DNA of 64,000 bases from Hymenobacter caeli (GCF_013294115.1 NZ_JABSNP010000010.1:62001-126000); one strand, 5' to 3'. Positions 18,850 to 28,386 are shown, counted from the first letter of the stretch. Made by a program: numbers and translations. Notes: a model not told the origin generated them from the letters alone.

Positions 18850-18914
18850 TGACAATAATCAGCTAGTAAGCCGATTATTGTCAGGGCCTTGCCCGGCCCG
18901 GCTCCTGACCTTTA
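18850..18914 (+). promoter_or_regulatory. SDR promoter with tandem CRP/FNR-type operators
   Basis: TGACAATAATCA (18850-18861) and CGATTATTGTCA (18872-18883) are 22 bp apart; as a pair they also form a larger 12-bp-arm inverted repeat. The second is centred 36.5 bp, and the first 58.5 bp, before the last base of GACCTTTA (18907-18914), a probable -7 box. Confidence 0.7.
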
Positions 18915-18980
18915 TGCCTAGCCCACTACCTGCCCGCCACGGGGCCCGGCGGGGCTTTCGCCGCTTAAAATACCCGCTTC

Positions 18981-19733
18981 ATGGACAAGGACTTGCAAGG
19001 AAAAACGGCCTTGGTTACCGGGGCGGCGTCGGGCATTGGCCGGGCGGTGGCGCTGCTCTACGGGCAGCACGGGGCCAAGGTCATGGTGTCGGACATCGAC
19101 GAGGCGCAAGGCCGGCAAGTAGTGGCCGAGCTGCAAGCCGACGGGGCCCAAGCCCGGTTTTTCACGGCCGACGTGGGCGATGCCGCCCAGTGCCGCCAGC
19201 TGGTGCAGGCCACCGTGGCCGCCTTCGGCACCCTCGACGTGGCCTGCAACAACGCCGGCATCACCGGCGAGCTGAGCCTGACGGCCGACTACTCCCTGGA
19301 GGGCTGGCAGCGCATCATCAACGTGAACCTGAACAGCGTGTTCTTCTGCCTCAAATACGAGCTGGAAGCGATGCTGAAGCAGGGCGCGGGTTCGATTATC
19401 AACATGTCGTCCATTTTGGGGCAGGTGGGCACGCCCACGCTGGCGGGCTACGTCGCGGCCAAGCACGCCGTGGTGGGCCTCACCCAAACGGCCGCCCAGG
19501 AGTACGCCGCCCAGGGCATCCGCCTCAACGCCGTGGGCCCCGGCTACGTCGATACGCCGCTGCTCAAGGATTTCAGCGCCGCCACCAAGCACGCGCTGGT
19601 GGGGCTGCACCCCATCGGCCGGCTGGGCCGGGCCGAGGAAGTGGCCGAGCTGGTCATCTGGCTCAGCTCCGACAAAGCCTCGTTCGTGACGGGCAGCTAC
19701 TACCCCGTCGACGGCGGCTACCTGGCCAAATAA
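18981..19733 (+). CDS. Short-chain dehydrogenase/reductase
   Basis: A 250-residue classical SDR. The cofactor loop is TGAASGIGRA (about residues 13-22), the structural NNAG is present, and the catalytic Tyr-x3-Lys is in YVAAKHA. The C terminus SFVTGSYYPVDGGYLAK is typical of NAD(P)-dependent glucose or alcohol dehydrogenase-like SDRs. Substrate unknown. It is the first gene after a tandem-operator promoter and is followed closely by the Lys-rich protein and HAD genes, probably as an operon. Confidence 0.85.
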   Translation: MDKDLQGKTALVTGAASGIGRAVALLYGQHGAKVMVSDIDEAQGRQVVAELQADGAQARFFTADVGDAAQCRQLVQATVAAFGTLDVACNNAGITGELSLTADYSLEGWQRIINVNLNSVFFCLKYELEAMLKQGAGSIINMSSILGQVGTPTLAGYVAAKHAVVGLTQTAAQEYAAQGIRLNAVGPGYVDTPLLKDFSAATKHALVGLHPIGRLGRAEEVAELVIWLSSDKASFVTGSYYPVDGGYLAK

Positions 19734-19758
19734 GCGCACCCTATTACCCCTTATTTCG

Positions 19759-20043
19759 ATGAAAAAAACCGAATCCAAGCTGCAAGCTGCTCTTTCTGAA
19801 AGCCTACAAGCCAACCTGCCGGGCCTGAGCGAGCACCACGCCAAAAAGCTGCAAAAAACCGTGGCCCGCGCGACCAAAAAAATAGCCAAGAAGTTTGCCA
19901 AGCTGCTGGCCAAACAGCAAAAAACCGACAAAACGACCGTCGCCCAGACCGTTTCGCCAGTGCTCCGCAAGGCCGCCCGCCGCGTGGGCAAACCCGCCCC
20001 CAAGCCCGCCACCCGCCCGAAAGCCCGTGCCGCCGCCAGCTAG
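19759..20043 (+). CDS. Small Lys/Ala-rich basic protein
   Basis: A 94-residue very basic protein. The middle (ATKKIAKKFAKLLAKQQK) is a cationic helix and the tail (RRVGKPAPKPATRPKARAAA) is of the Pro/Ala/Lys type seen in bacterial histone-H1-like proteins. It could bind nucleic acid or polyphosphate; no domain is recognised. It is 25 bases after the SDR and 15 bases before the HAD gene, so it belongs to the same operon. Confidence 0.65.
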   Translation: MKKTESKLQAALSESLQANLPGLSEHHAKKLQKTVARATKKIAKKFAKLLAKQQKTDKTTVAQTVSPVLRKAARRVGKPAPKPATRPKARAAAS

Positions 20044-20058
20044 TCCGTGCACCCTTCG

Positions 20059-20700
20059 ATGGCTGATTCTCTGCCCTTTCCGGCGCGCACGCCCCCAATC
20101 ACCACGCTCTTCGTGGACGTTGGGGGCGTGCTGCTCAGCAACGGCTGGGGCCTGGCCTCGCGGCAGCTGGCGGCCACCACTTTCGGGCTGGAGGCGGCCG
20201 AGATGGAGCGGCGGCACCACCTGCTGTTCAGCACCTACGAGCTGGGCCGGCTGAGCCTGGCCGACTACCTGCGGCAGGTGGTTTTCTACCGGCCCCGGTC
20301 GTTCAGCGCGGCTGATTTTCAGGAATTCATGTTCGCCCAATCGCTGCCCTGTCCTGAGATGCTGGCGCTGCTACCGCCGCTGAAAGCCCGCTACCAACTC
20401 AAAATCGCCGTGGTCAGCAACGAGGGCCGCGAGCTGAACGCGCACCGGATTCACGCGTTCGGGCTGGCCGGGTTCGTGGATTTCTTCGTGTCGTCCTCCT
20501 TCGTGGGCCTCAGCAAGCCCGACAGCAACATCTTTCGCCTGGCCCTCGACCTGGCGCAGGTGCCGGCCGCGCAGGTACTGTACCTGGACGACCAGCCGCT
20601 GTTCGTGGGCGTAGCGGCCGGCCTGGGTATTCAGGGGATTTGCCACGTCGATTATGCCTCCACCTGCACCCAGCTGGCCGCCTTTGGCCTGACGCTTTGA
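20059..20700 (+). CDS. HAD-superfamily hydrolase (subfamily IA)
   Basis: A 213-residue haloacid-dehalogenase-like phosphatase. Motif I is LFVDVGGVLLS with the nucleophile Asp, motif II is VVSNEGRE, motif III Lys is in GLSKPDSNIF, and motif IV is LYLDDQPLFV. In motif I the usual second Asp is replaced by a Gly, as in several YihX-like proteins. Substrate unknown. The ATG is preferred to a GTG four codons upstream. An acetate-kinase remnant begins directly after its stop. Confidence 0.8.
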   Translation: MADSLPFPARTPPITTLFVDVGGVLLSNGWGLASRQLAATTFGLEAAEMERRHHLLFSTYELGRLSLADYLRQVVFYRPRSFSAADFQEFMFAQSLPCPEMLALLPPLKARYQLKIAVVSNEGRELNAHRIHAFGLAGFVDFFVSSSFVGLSKPDSNIFRLALDLAQVPAAQVLYLDDQPLFVGVAAGLGIQGICHVDYASTCTQLAAFGLTL

Positions 20701-20704
20701 CTAA

Positions 20705-20875
20705 CGCGCCGCCCGCAGCTGCGCCGGGCTGGGGTTTCGGGGCCCGGAGCTCAACGCGGCCCACAACGCCACCCGCGCCGCCGTGATTTCCAGCGCCGGC
20801 AGCCGGGTGGTGGTGCGCGTGATTCCGGCCGATGAGGAGCGGCTGATGGCGGGACTGGTGGCGGCGTGCCTGTAG
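20705..20875 (+). pseudogene. ackA: C-terminal remnant of acetate kinase
   Basis: Read from a point just after the HAD stop, the frame gives RAARSCAGLGFRGPEL, then NAAHNATRAAVISSAGSR, then VVVRVIPADEERLMAG and a TAG stop. This matches the C-terminal end of AckA, which has the form CxGLGFLGxxLD...N...ISxxxSRVxVxVIPxxEE. Only about 57 codons remain and there is no start codon or catalytic part. It sits directly upstream of the phosphoketolase gene, the usual neighbour of ackA. A REP pair begins five bases after it, so loss may have come with rearrangement. Confidence 0.75.
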
Positions 20876-20880
20876 GTCGG

Positions 20881-21050
20881 GGTCCGGTCCGCCGGCGCAA
20901 GCCGGCCGACCGGTTGACGCTGCTTCGTCCGCATCTACTACCAATAACCAGCATATCCCAGTGATAATCAAATTTTTGCTAACTGTGAGCAGACGATTAG
21001 CCAATGCTTCCTAACGACAACCGGTCGGCCAGCTCGCGCCGGCGGACCGG
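20881..21050. repeat. Inverted REP pair, copy 1
   Basis: Two inverted copies of a core of about 37 bases (GGTCCGCCGGCG...GCCGGCCGACCGGTTG and its complement) at 20881-20919 and 21013-21050, around an AT-rich spacer that includes AATTTTTG, possibly the -7 box of the phosphoketolase promoter. Each core is itself partly palindromic. Confidence 0.85.
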
Positions 21051-21093
21051 AGCATAATGAGCTAAAATTCAACGAATTAACCCAACAAACCCC

Positions 21094-23496
21094 ATGTCCG
21101 CTACCCTCCTCGCGCCCCCCATCGCCCGGCCCACTTCCACGCCACTTTCCCCCGAAGTTCTTCAGCGCCTCGACGCCTACTGGCGGGCGGCCAACTACCT
21201 CTCGGTGGGTCAGATATACCTGTGCGACAACCCCTTGCTGCGCGAGCCGCTGCAGCTGGCGCACGTCAAGAAGATGCTGCTGGGGCACTGGGGCACCACG
21301 CCGGGCCAGAACTTCATCTACACCCACCTCAACCGGGTTATCAAGCGGCGCGACTTGAACATGATTTACCTCTCGGGGCCCGGGCACGGCGGGCCGGCGG
21401 TGGTGGCGGGCACTTATTTGGAAGGCACCTACAGCGAGGTGTACCCGAATATCAGCCAGGACGAAATTGGGCTGAAGCGGCTGTTTACGCAGTTTTCGTA
21501 CCCCGGCGGGATTTCCAGCCACGCCTCGCCCCAAACGCCGGGCTCCATCCACGAGGGCGGCGAGCTGGGCTACTCGCTCAGCCACGCCTTCGGGGCGGTG
21601 TTTGATAACCCGGAGCTGATTGTGGCCTGCGTAATTGGCGACGGGGAGGCCGAAACCGGGCCCCTGGCCACCGCCTGGCACTCCAATAAGTTCCTGAACC
21701 CGGCCACCGACGGCGCGGTGCTGCCCATTCTGCACCTCAACGGCTACAAGATTTCCAACCCCACGGTGCTGGCCCGCATCACGCCCGAAGAGCTCGACCA
21801 GCTGCTGCGCGGCTACGGCTGGATGCCCTACTACGTGGAGGGCCACGAGCCCGCGCTGATGCACCAGGCCATGGCCGCCGCCCTGGAAGAGGTGGTCTGC
21901 GACATCCACCAGATTCAGCAGCGCGCCCGCGAGCACGGCGACCTCACCCGGCCCCGCTGGCCGCTCATTGTGCTGAAGTCGCCCAAGGGCTGGACCGGCC
22001 CGAAGGAAGTGGACGGCGTGCCCAACGAGGGCACCTTCCGGTCGCACCAGGTGCCGCTGGCCGTGTCGGCCACCGCGCCGCCCGAGCACTTGGCGCAGCT
22101 AGAAGCCTGGCTGCGAAGCTACCGGCCCGAAGAATTATTTGACGAGGCCGGCCGCCTGCGCCCCGAGCTGGCCGAGCTGGCCCCGCGCGGCGAGCGCCGG
22201 ATGGGGGCCAATCCCAACGCCAACGGCGGCCTACTGCTGCACGATTTGCACCTGCCCGACTACTGCGACTATGCCGTGGCCGTGCCGTCGCCGGGCAGCG
22301 TGGAGGCCAGCGACACGGGCACGGTGGGCCAGTTTTTGCGCGACGTGCTGAAGCTGAACGCGGCCCCGCGCAACTTCCGCGTTTTCGGACCCGACGAAAC
22401 GCTGTCCAATAAGCTTGATGCCGTATTTGAGGCCACCAACCGCCAGTGGGACGCCGCGGTGGCGGTCAACGACGAGTTTCTGGCGCCCGACGGGGGCGTG
22501 ATGGAGATGCTGAGCGAGCACCAGTGCGAGGGCTGGCTCGAAGGCTACCTGCTCACCGGTCGCCACGGGTTGTTTAATAGCTACGAGGCGTTCGTGCACA
22601 TCGTGGATTCGATGTTCAACCAGCACGCCAAGTGGCTGAAGCTGACGCTTGAAATACCGTGGCGGCGCAAAATCGCCTCGCTCAACTACCTGCTCACGAG
22701 CACCGTGTGGCGACAGGACCACAACGGCTTCACGCACCAGGACCCCGGCTTTATCGACCACGTTATCAACAAGAAAGCCAGTATCGTGCGCGTGTACCTG
22801 CCGCCCGATGCCAACTGCCTGCTCTCGGTGATGGACCACTGCCTGCGCAGCCGCCACTACGTGAACGTGATTGTGGCCGGCAAGCACCCCGCCCCCCAGT
22901 GGCTGAGCCTGGACGCGGCCCGCACCCACTGCGCCGAGGGAATTGGCTTGTGGCCGTGGGCCAGCACCGATGCCGGCCAGGAGCCCGACGCCGTGCTGGC
23001 CTGCTGCGGCGACGTGCCCACCCTCGAAATCCTGGCCGCCGCCAGCATCCTGCGCGAGCACCTGCCGGAGCTGAAAATCCGGGTCGTCAACGTCGTGGAT
23101 TTGCTGAAGCTGGAGCGCAGCACCGAGCACCCGCACGGCCTGGATGAGGCCGACTACGACGCGCTGTTCACCCGCGACAAACCCGTCATTTTTGCCTTCC
23201 ACGGCTACCCCTGGCTGGTGCACCGCCTCACCTACAACCGCGCTAATAACCAGCACATGCACGTGCGCGGCTACAAGGAGGAAGGCACCATCACCACGGC
23301 CTTCGACATGACGGTGCTCAACGACATGGACCGCTTCCACCTGGCCATGGACGTGCTCGACCGCGTACCGGGCCTCGGCAACAAGGGCGCGTATCTCAAG
23401 CAGCACCTCAAGGACAAGCTGGTGGAGCACCGCCAGTACATCACCACCCACGGCGAGGACATGCCCGAAATCCGCAACTGGCAGTGGAAGGCCTAG
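21094..23496 (+). CDS. xfp: Phosphoketolase (xylulose-5-phosphate/fructose-6-phosphate)
   Basis: An 800-residue thiamine-diphosphate enzyme that splits xylulose 5-phosphate or fructose 6-phosphate with phosphate to acetyl phosphate. The N-terminal GPGHGGPA loop, the ThDP motif GDGEAETGP (about residue 182), SHEGGEL-type and [13 protein letters not shown] stretches, and the C-terminal [13 protein letters not shown] block are all typical, as is the length. Acetyl phosphate would normally pass to acetate kinase, but the neighbouring ackA is only a fragment, so a kinase or phosphotransacetylase elsewhere must serve. The promoter region lies inside a REP pair. Confidence 0.92.
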   Translation: MSATLLAPPIARPTSTPLSPEVLQRLDAYWRAANYLSVGQIYLCDNPLLREPLQLAHVKKMLLGHWGTTPGQNFIYTHLNRVIKRRDLNMIYLSGPGHGGPAVVAGTYLEGTYSEVYPNISQDEIGLKRLFTQFSYPGGISSHASPQTPGSIHEGGELGYSLSHAFGAVFDNPELIVACVIGDGEAETGPLATAWHSNKFLNPATDGAVLPILHLNGYKISNPTVLARITPEELDQLLRGYGWMPYYVEGHEPALMHQAMAAALEEVVCDIHQIQQRAREHGDLTRPRWPLIVLKSPKGWTGPKEVDGVPNEGTFRSHQVPLAVSATAPPEHLAQLEAWLRSYRPEELFDEAGRLRPELAELAPRGERRMGANPNANGGLLLHDLHLPDYCDYAVAVPSPGSVEASDTGTVGQFLRDVLKLNAAPRNFRVFGPDETLSNKLDAVFEATNRQWDAAVAVNDEFLAPDGGVMEMLSEHQCEGWLEGYLLTGRHGLFNSYEAFVHIVDSMFNQHAKWLKLTLEIPWRRKIASLNYLLTSTVWRQDHNGFTHQDPGFIDHVINKKASIVRVYLPPDANCLLSVMDHCLRSRHYVNVIVAGKHPAPQWLSLDAARTHCAEGIGLWPWASTDAGQEPDAVLACCGDVPTLEILAAASILREHLPELKIRVVNVVDLLKLERSTEHPHGLDEADYDALFTRDKPVIFAFHGYPWLVHRLTYNRANNQHMHVRGYKEEGTITTAFDMTVLNDMDRFHLAMDVLDRVPGLGNKGAYLKQHLKDKLVEHRQYITTHGEDMPEIRNWQWKA

Positions 23497-23533
23497 CGCC
23501 GGCCATGTTATGCTGCGCTTCCCCGGTCCAGGT

Positions 23534-23650
23534 GCCGGTCCGACGGCGGAGCCGGCCGACCGGTTGACGGGTGCGCCGCTTGGCCGGTCGGGCAGTCCTC
23601 GTTCCCATGACAACTGGTCGGCTGGCACCGCCAGCGGACCGGTTGTCGTG
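23534..23650. repeat. Inverted REP pair, copy 2
   Basis: Two inverted REP cores (23534-23569 and 23607-23650) around a spacer (GGTGCGCCGC...CTCGTTCCC) that recurs in copies 7 and 8. It lies after the phosphoketolase gene. Confidence 0.85.
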
Positions 23651-23658
23651 GGAAGCTC

Positions 23659-23818
23659 TTAGAGCGGTTTCTGGGTCAGTGGCTAGTTGGGCGGCGGTTC
23701 CCGGTCCGCCGGCGCGAGCCGGCCGACCGGTTGTCGTTGGTAAACCCGCACCGTGCAACGACAACCGGTCGGCCGGCTCGCGCCGGCGGACCGGACACTG
23801 ACTACGAAACTGCTCTAA
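23659..23818. repeat. Composite palindromic element with REP pair, copy 3
   Basis: Two inverted REP cores (23701-23737 and 23757-23795) are flanked by outer inverted arms, TTAGAGCGGTTTC... (23659-23681) and its near-complement (23796-23818). The same outer arm, (T/C)TAGAGCnGTTyTC, is found in the elements at 30.5 and 62.2 kb. Together with copy 2 it fills the whole 368-base gap before the DUF6799 gene, apart from a short leader. Confidence 0.85.
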
Positions 23819-23864
23819 TGACAGACGTTTTGAGTTTCTAAACAGCTTTTCCTTCCCCCTTATC

Positions 23865-24227
23865 ATGATAAAAATAACCCGCTTCCTGCCCTTGCTACTG
23901 CTCCTCGCCATTGGCGGCCCCGCCCACGCGCAAACCACCCCGCAGCCAAAATCGGCGGCTGCCGCGAAGAAGGCCCCAGCCGATTACTGCACGCTGAAAA
24001 ACGGCAAAATGACCCGGATGAAAAACGGCAAAGCCATGCCCATGATGGCCAGCATGACCATGGCCGACGGCACCAAATGCCTCCCCGACGGCACTTGCCA
24101 AAGCAAGGACGGCACCACCCATAAGATGAAAGAGGGCGAGTGCATGATGATGAACGGCAAGATGACCATGCACCCCGACTCGGCCATGCACCCCGGTATG
24201 ATGAAGATGGGCAGCATGAAAATGTAG
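23865..24227 (+). CDS. Exported Met-rich DUF6799-like protein, copper-associated
   Basis: A 120-residue secreted protein. It has a signal peptide (RFLPLLLLLAIGGPAHAQ), then repeats of the form CTLKNGKMTRMKNGKAMPM and CLPDGTCQSKDGTTHKM, and a Met/His-rich tail (MHPDSAMHPGMMKMGSMKM). The Met and Cys density and the position 99 bases upstream of a copper-type P-ATPase suggest a periplasmic copper-binding role. It resembles DUF6799 proteins of Bacteroidota. Confidence 0.65.
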   Translation: MIKITRFLPLLLLLAIGGPAHAQTTPQPKSAAAAKKAPADYCTLKNGKMTRMKNGKAMPMMASMTMADGTKCLPDGTCQSKDGTTHKMKEGECMMMNGKMTMHPDSAMHPGMMKMGSMKM

Positions 24228-24326
24228 CGGGTAGGCGCGTAACCGGTCCGCTTAGCTGGGCATCACCCTTGGCAGTGGGCCCGTCGCGGCCCGCTGCTTT
24301 CCCCTTTTTTCGCTGCCGCTGGCCTT

Positions 24327-26432
24327 ATGACGCCCTCCCCCGAACCCACAACTGCCCCGCCGCAGGCAACCCCGGCCAAGGCCGCCGCTTCGGCGACGCC
24401 TTCTACCCCGGCTAAACCCCTGGGCTATAGTCAGATGGGTCATAGTCAGATGGACCATAGCCAGATGGATCACGGCGCCATGGGCGGGCACGACCACGGG
24501 GCCATGCTGGCCGATTTCCTGCGCCGCTTTTGGCTATGCGTGGCGCTGTCGGTGCCCATCATCGGCTTGTCGATGATGTTTCAGCAGCTGGTGGGCTACC
24601 ACTTGGTGCTGCCCTACGGCACGCCGGTGGTGCTGGTGCTGGCCACGGTCATTTACGGCTACGGCGGCTGGCCCTTCTTCAGCGGCACGGTGGGGGAGCT
24701 GCGCAGCCGGCAGCCGGGTATGATGTCGCTGGTAGCGATAGCCATCACGGTGGCCTATGGCTACAGCGTGGTGGTGCTGCTGGGCTGGCTGCGGGGCACC
24801 GACCTGCTGCTGGAGCTGGCCACCCTCATCGACATTATGCTGCTGGGCCACTACCTCGAAATGAAGTCGGTGGCCGGGGCCTCGCGGGCGCTGGAATTAT
24901 TAGTACAGCTACTACCCGCCGAGGCCCACCAAAAGCAGGGCAACGCCCTCAACGACGTGCAAGTGAGCGCCTTGGTAGTGGGCGACGTGGTGCTGGTGCG
25001 GCCCGGCGAGCGCATCCCGGCCGATGGCGAGGTGGTGGCCGGCAGCAGCGCCGTAAACGAAAGTATGCTGACCGGCGAGAGCACGCCGGCCCCCAAGCAA
25101 ACGGGGGCTAAGGTCATTGCCGGCGCGCTCAACGGCACGGGCGCGCTCACGGTGCGCGTCACGCACCAGGGCGCCGACAGCTACCTGAGCAAGGTGGTTC
25201 AACTGGTGGCCGAGGCCCAGCAAACCAAGTCCAAAACCCAGACCCTGGCCGACCGCGCCGCCGCCTGGCTCACGGGCCTCTCGCTGGTGGCCGGGCTGGG
25301 CACGCTGGCCGCGTGGCTCTGGCTGGGCAAGGGCGCGGCCTTCGCCATCGAGCGCATGGTGACGGTGATGGTCACGGCCTGCCCGCACGCGCTGGGCATG
25401 GCCATTCCGCTGGTGGTGGCCATTTCTACCTCCATTTCGGTCCGCAAGGGCCTGCTCATCCGCAACCGCACGGCCTTCGAGGAAGCCCGCAAGATTACGG
25501 CGATGGTGTTCGACAAAACCGGCACCCTCACCGAAGGCACCTTCGGCGTGACCCGCGTGCAGGTGCTGGCCGCCGGCCTCGACGAAGCCGCCCTGCTGGG
25601 TACCGCCGCCGCCCTCGAGCAGCAGTCGCAGCACCCCATTGCCCAGGGCATTGCGGCCGAAGCCAAGAAGCGCGGCCTGCCGCTGCCGGCCATTCAGGAT
25701 TTTAAATCATTGACTGGCAAGGGAGTAACCGCCACCGTGAACGGTAAGGCGGTGGTAGTAGCCAGCCCCGGCTACCTCAAGGAACAGCACATCACGCCGC
25801 CCCCCGCCGCCGTCAGCAACGGGGCCGAAACGGTAGTGTTTGTGCTAATAGACGGTAAGCTGGCCGGCTACATCGCCCTGGCCGACCGCATCCGCCCCGA
25901 TTCTCAGGATGCCGTGCAGCGCCTGCAACAGCAGGGCATCAAGGTGTACATGGCCACCGGCGACAACCAGCAGGTGGCCGACGCCGTGGCCAAAACCCTG
26001 GGCCTCGACGGCGTGTACGCCGAAGTGCTGCCCGACCAGAAAGTAAAGATTATTAAAGACTTGCAGGCCCAGGGTCAGTTCGTGGCCATGACCGGCGACG
26101 GCGTGAACGACGCGCCCGCCCTGGCCCAGGCCAACGTGGGCATCGCCGTGGGCTCGGGCACCGACATCGCCGCCGAAACCGCCGACATCATCCTGGTCAA
26201 CAGCCGGCCCACCGACATCACCAACCTGGTCGAATTTGGCAAGGCCACCTACGCCAAGATGCGGCAAAACCTGTTTTGGGCCACGGGCTACAACGTGGTG
26301 GCCGTGCCGCTGGCGGCGGGGGTGCTCTACCCGCATTTCGTGCTGAGCCCCGCCATGGGCGCGGTGCTCATGAGCGTGAGCACCGTCATCGTGGCCCTGA
26401 ACGCGCAGCTGCTGCGCCGCGAGCTGAAGTAG
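24327..26432 (+). CDS. Copper-type P1B ATPase with CPH motif (CopB-like)
   Basis: A 701-residue heavy-metal P-ATPase for export of copper (or silver). The membrane metal site is TACPHALGMAIPL, the CPH signature of the P1B-3 group rather than the CPC of CopA. LTGES, VFDKTGTLTEG (Asp near residue 396), the SQHPIA HP motif and MTGDGVNDAPAL are present. Instead of a Cys-x2-Cys domain, the N terminus has Met/His repeats (GHSQMDHSQMDHGAMGGHDH), a typical P1B-3 feature. It follows the exported Met-rich protein, and the two probably form a copper-handling pair. Confidence 0.88.
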   Translation: MTPSPEPTTAPPQATPAKAAASATPSTPAKPLGYSQMGHSQMDHSQMDHGAMGGHDHGAMLADFLRRFWLCVALSVPIIGLSMMFQQLVGYHLVLPYGTPVVLVLATVIYGYGGWPFFSGTVGELRSRQPGMMSLVAIAITVAYGYSVVVLLGWLRGTDLLLELATLIDIMLLGHYLEMKSVAGASRALELLVQLLPAEAHQKQGNALNDVQVSALVVGDVVLVRPGERIPADGEVVAGSSAVNESMLTGESTPAPKQTGAKVIAGALNGTGALTVRVTHQGADSYLSKVVQLVAEAQQTKSKTQTLADRAAAWLTGLSLVAGLGTLAAWLWLGKGAAFAIERMVTVMVTACPHALGMAIPLVVAISTSISVRKGLLIRNRTAFEEARKITAMVFDKTGTLTEGTFGVTRVQVLAAGLDEAALLGTAAALEQQSQHPIAQGIAAEAKKRGLPLPAIQDFKSLTGKGVTATVNGKAVVVASPGYLKEQHITPPPAAVSNGAETVVFVLIDGKLAGYIALADRIRPDSQDAVQRLQQQGIKVYMATGDNQQVADAVAKTLGLDGVYAEVLPDQKVKIIKDLQAQGQFVAMTGDGVNDAPALAQANVGIAVGSGTDIAAETADIILVNSRPTDITNLVEFGKATYAKMRQNLFWATGYNVVAVPLAAGVLYPHFVLSPAMGAVLMSVSTVIVALNAQLLRRELK

Positions 26433-26512
26433 GCCCGCGCATTGCCGGCCAAAAGCCCATTGCGGCGCTCACCGACCAGCGCGGCTCACCGTTTTTCATA
26501 AATTATAATCCT

Positions 26513-27532
26513 ATGAACATAAGCATCTTAGCTGCCATCGCCCAGGCGCTGGTGGCCCCCGGCAAAGGCCTGCTGGCGATGGACGAGAGCACCGGCACCT
26601 GCAACGCCCGCTTCGCCGCCCAGGGCCTCCCCCAAACCGTGGAAGTCCGCCGCGCCTACCGCGAGCTGCTGGTGACCACGCCGGGCCTGGGCGAAGGCAT
26701 CAGCGGGGCCATCCTGTTTGATGAAACCATCCGGCAGCGCACCACGGCGGGCGTTTCCTTCGTGGAAATTTTGCAGCGGGCGGGCATTATTCCGGGCATC
26801 AAGGTGGACCTGGGCGCGCACGAGCTGGCCGGCTTTCCCGGCGAGCAGGTGACCGAAGGGCTCGACGGCCTGCGCCCGCGCCTGGCCGAATACGTGCAGC
26901 TGGGGGCCCGCTTCGCCAAGTGGCGGGCGGTGCTCACCATCGGCCACGACCGGCCCAGCCGGGCCGGCCTCGCGGCCAATGCCCACGCCCTGGCCCGCTA
27001 CGCCGCCCTGTGCCAGGCCACCGGCCTGGTGCCCATCGTGGAGCCCGAAGTGCTGCTGACCGGCCCCCACTCGCTGGCCCGCTGCGCCGCCGTAACCGAG
27101 GAAGTGCTGCACGAGGTATTTGCCCAGCTGCGCACCCAGGGCGTGGCCCTGGAAGGCATGTTGTTGAAGCCCAGCATGGTACTGGCCGGGGCCGACTGCC
27201 CCCAGCAGCCCACCACCGCGCAGGTGGCCGACGCTACCGTAGCCTGCCTGCTGCGCACGGTGCCAGCGGCCGTGCCGGGCGTGGCATTTTTGTCGGGTGG
27301 GCAGTCGCCCGAGGACGCCACGCGCCACCTGGCGGCCATGCACGAGCGGTTTGCCGGCCGGCTGCCGTGGGCGCTCACCTTTTCGTTTGGCCGGGCCCTG
27401 CAACAGCCAGCCCTGGCCATCTGGGCCGGGCAGGCGGCCAACGTGCCCGCCGCGCAGCAGGCCCTGCTGGCGCGCGTGCACAGCAACGCGGTGGCGGTTG
27501 GCGCGGGTAGCGTGGTGGCTAGCGCAGCATAA
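26513..27532 (+). CDS. Fructose-bisphosphate aldolase, class I
   Basis: A 339-residue class I (Schiff-base) aldolase that would cleave fructose 1,6-bisphosphate in glycolysis. GKGLLAMDESTGTCNARF at the N terminus, GAILFDETIRQ, AKWRAVLTIG, VEPEVLL and the Schiff-base Lys region GMLLKPSMV are all standard. The start is the ATG before NISILAAIAQ, after an AT-rich leader; the longer open frame upstream overlaps the ATPase gene. The YtxH-like gene follows 63 bp on. Confidence 0.9.
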   Translation: MNISILAAIAQALVAPGKGLLAMDESTGTCNARFAAQGLPQTVEVRRAYRELLVTTPGLGEGISGAILFDETIRQRTTAGVSFVEILQRAGIIPGIKVDLGAHELAGFPGEQVTEGLDGLRPRLAEYVQLGARFAKWRAVLTIGHDRPSRAGLAANAHALARYAALCQATGLVPIVEPEVLLTGPHSLARCAAVTEEVLHEVFAQLRTQGVALEGMLLKPSMVLAGADCPQQPTTAQVADATVACLLRTVPAAVPGVAFLSGGQSPEDATRHLAAMHERFAGRLPWALTFSFGRALQQPALAIWAGQAANVPAAQQALLARVHSNAVAVGAGSVVASAA

Positions 27533-27595
27533 GCGAGGTGCGCAGATTGCTGACAATCAAAGTTTTGCTCACGACTTCTCAACCTCTTCTCAATC

Positions 27596-27901
27596 ATGGA
27601 AATAACTAAAATGAATGCCCGAGCCGGCCACGTATTGCTCGCCGCGTTGGCGGGGGTAGGGGCCGGGGTGCTTGGCGGGGTGCTGCTGGCCCCCACCGGC
27701 GGGGCGGCAACCCGCCAAAACCTGAAGGACTTGGCGCATAAATACGTCGGCTTGGCCAGCGAGCAGCAACAGGAGGCTAGCCACCACCTGGCCGAGCGGG
27801 CCACCCGGCTCGGGTGTGCTTATAAAGACCTGAAGAGTAGCTGCTTGGGCTACTTGCAGCGGTGGGGATTGCTGCCGGAAGCCCCCCGCCGCCCCTACTA
27901 A
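27596..27901 (+). CDS. YtxH-like small membrane-associated protein
   Basis: A 101-residue protein with one N-terminal glycine-rich hydrophobic segment (HVLLAALAGVGAGVLGGVLLA) ending in AP and then a helical, amphipathic tail, the usual YtxH/gas-vesicle-like arrangement of general stress proteins. Function unknown. It faces a second YtxH-type gene with a shared bidirectional terminator between them. Confidence 0.65.
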   Translation: MEITKMNARAGHVLLAALAGVGAGVLGGVLLAPTGGAATRQNLKDLAHKYVGLASEQQQEASHHLAERATRLGCAYKDLKSSCLGYLQRWGLLPEAPRRPY

Positions 27902-27969
27902 ACGCGCCCCTCGTAGGGCGGCAGCCGGGCCAAATGGGTCCGGTATGCCGCCCCGCGAGGGGCGCGTTA
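27900..27969. terminator. Bidirectional stem-loop between convergent YtxH genes
   Basis: AACGCGCCCCTCG pairs with CGAGGGGCGCGTT, continuing inward as GGGCGGC/GCCGCCC after small bulges, around a 24-base loop. It lies between two convergent genes, where it could terminate both. There is no long T-run. Confidence 0.6.
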
Positions 27970-27989
27970 TGCATCTGCTTACCGCTGAT

Positions 27990-28319
27990 TTACAGCGCGT
28001 TCAGCAGCTTGACGATTTGGCGTTTGCGCTTGCCGAGCTTGGCTTGCAGGCGGCCCACCAGCTCGTGGCCCTTGCCTTCCACGTAGGCCAGGTCGTCGTC
28101 CGTGAGCTGGGTGTAGGCGTGTTGCAGCTTGCCTTTGAGCTGGTCCCAGTCGCCGCGCAGGTGCAGGCGGTGGTCCACGCGCAGGTTGCGGAATTTGCGG
28201 CGGCGCGCAAGGCCTTTCTCGGAGTAGAGCAGGACCCCGGCGAGGGCCCCCACGCCGGCGCCGGCGAGGGCAGTGAGTAATACTTTACCGGTCTTGTTTT
28301 TGGGCGTTTCGGCTGTCAT
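27990..28319 (-). CDS. YtxH-CsbD fusion-type stress protein
   Basis: A 109-residue protein. The N terminus has a YtxH-like glycine-rich membrane segment (KVLLTALAGAGVGALAGVLL), and the C terminus (GDWDQLKGKLQHAYTQLTDD, then DLAYVEGKGHELVGRLQ) is a clear CsbD domain. CsbD proteins are sigma-B or stress-induced in many bacteria and have no known biochemical role. The ATG before TAETPKNK is chosen. The promoter shares two perfect CRP/FNR-type operators with the divergent gene at 28.7 kb. Confidence 0.72.
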   Translation of the reverse strand: MTAETPKNKTGKVLLTALAGAGVGALAGVLLYSEKGLARRRKFRNLRVDHRLHLRGDWDQLKGKLQHAYTQLTDDDLAYVEGKGHELVGRLQAKLGKRKRQIVKLLNAL

Positions 28320-28386
28320 GGGAAGCAAGCTAAAAAATGGGTGAGGGGGCCGCCAGCCGACTTTGATGCTCGGCGGTGGGGTTTAG

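Noticed and set aside
23534..23818. CRISPR-like array
   Set aside because: The repeats are inverted pairs with unequal spacers and no cas gene; they belong to the REP family.
27551..27562. TGACAATCAAAG before the YtxH gene as an operator
   Set aside because: Only one half matches, and it overlaps the possible -7 box.
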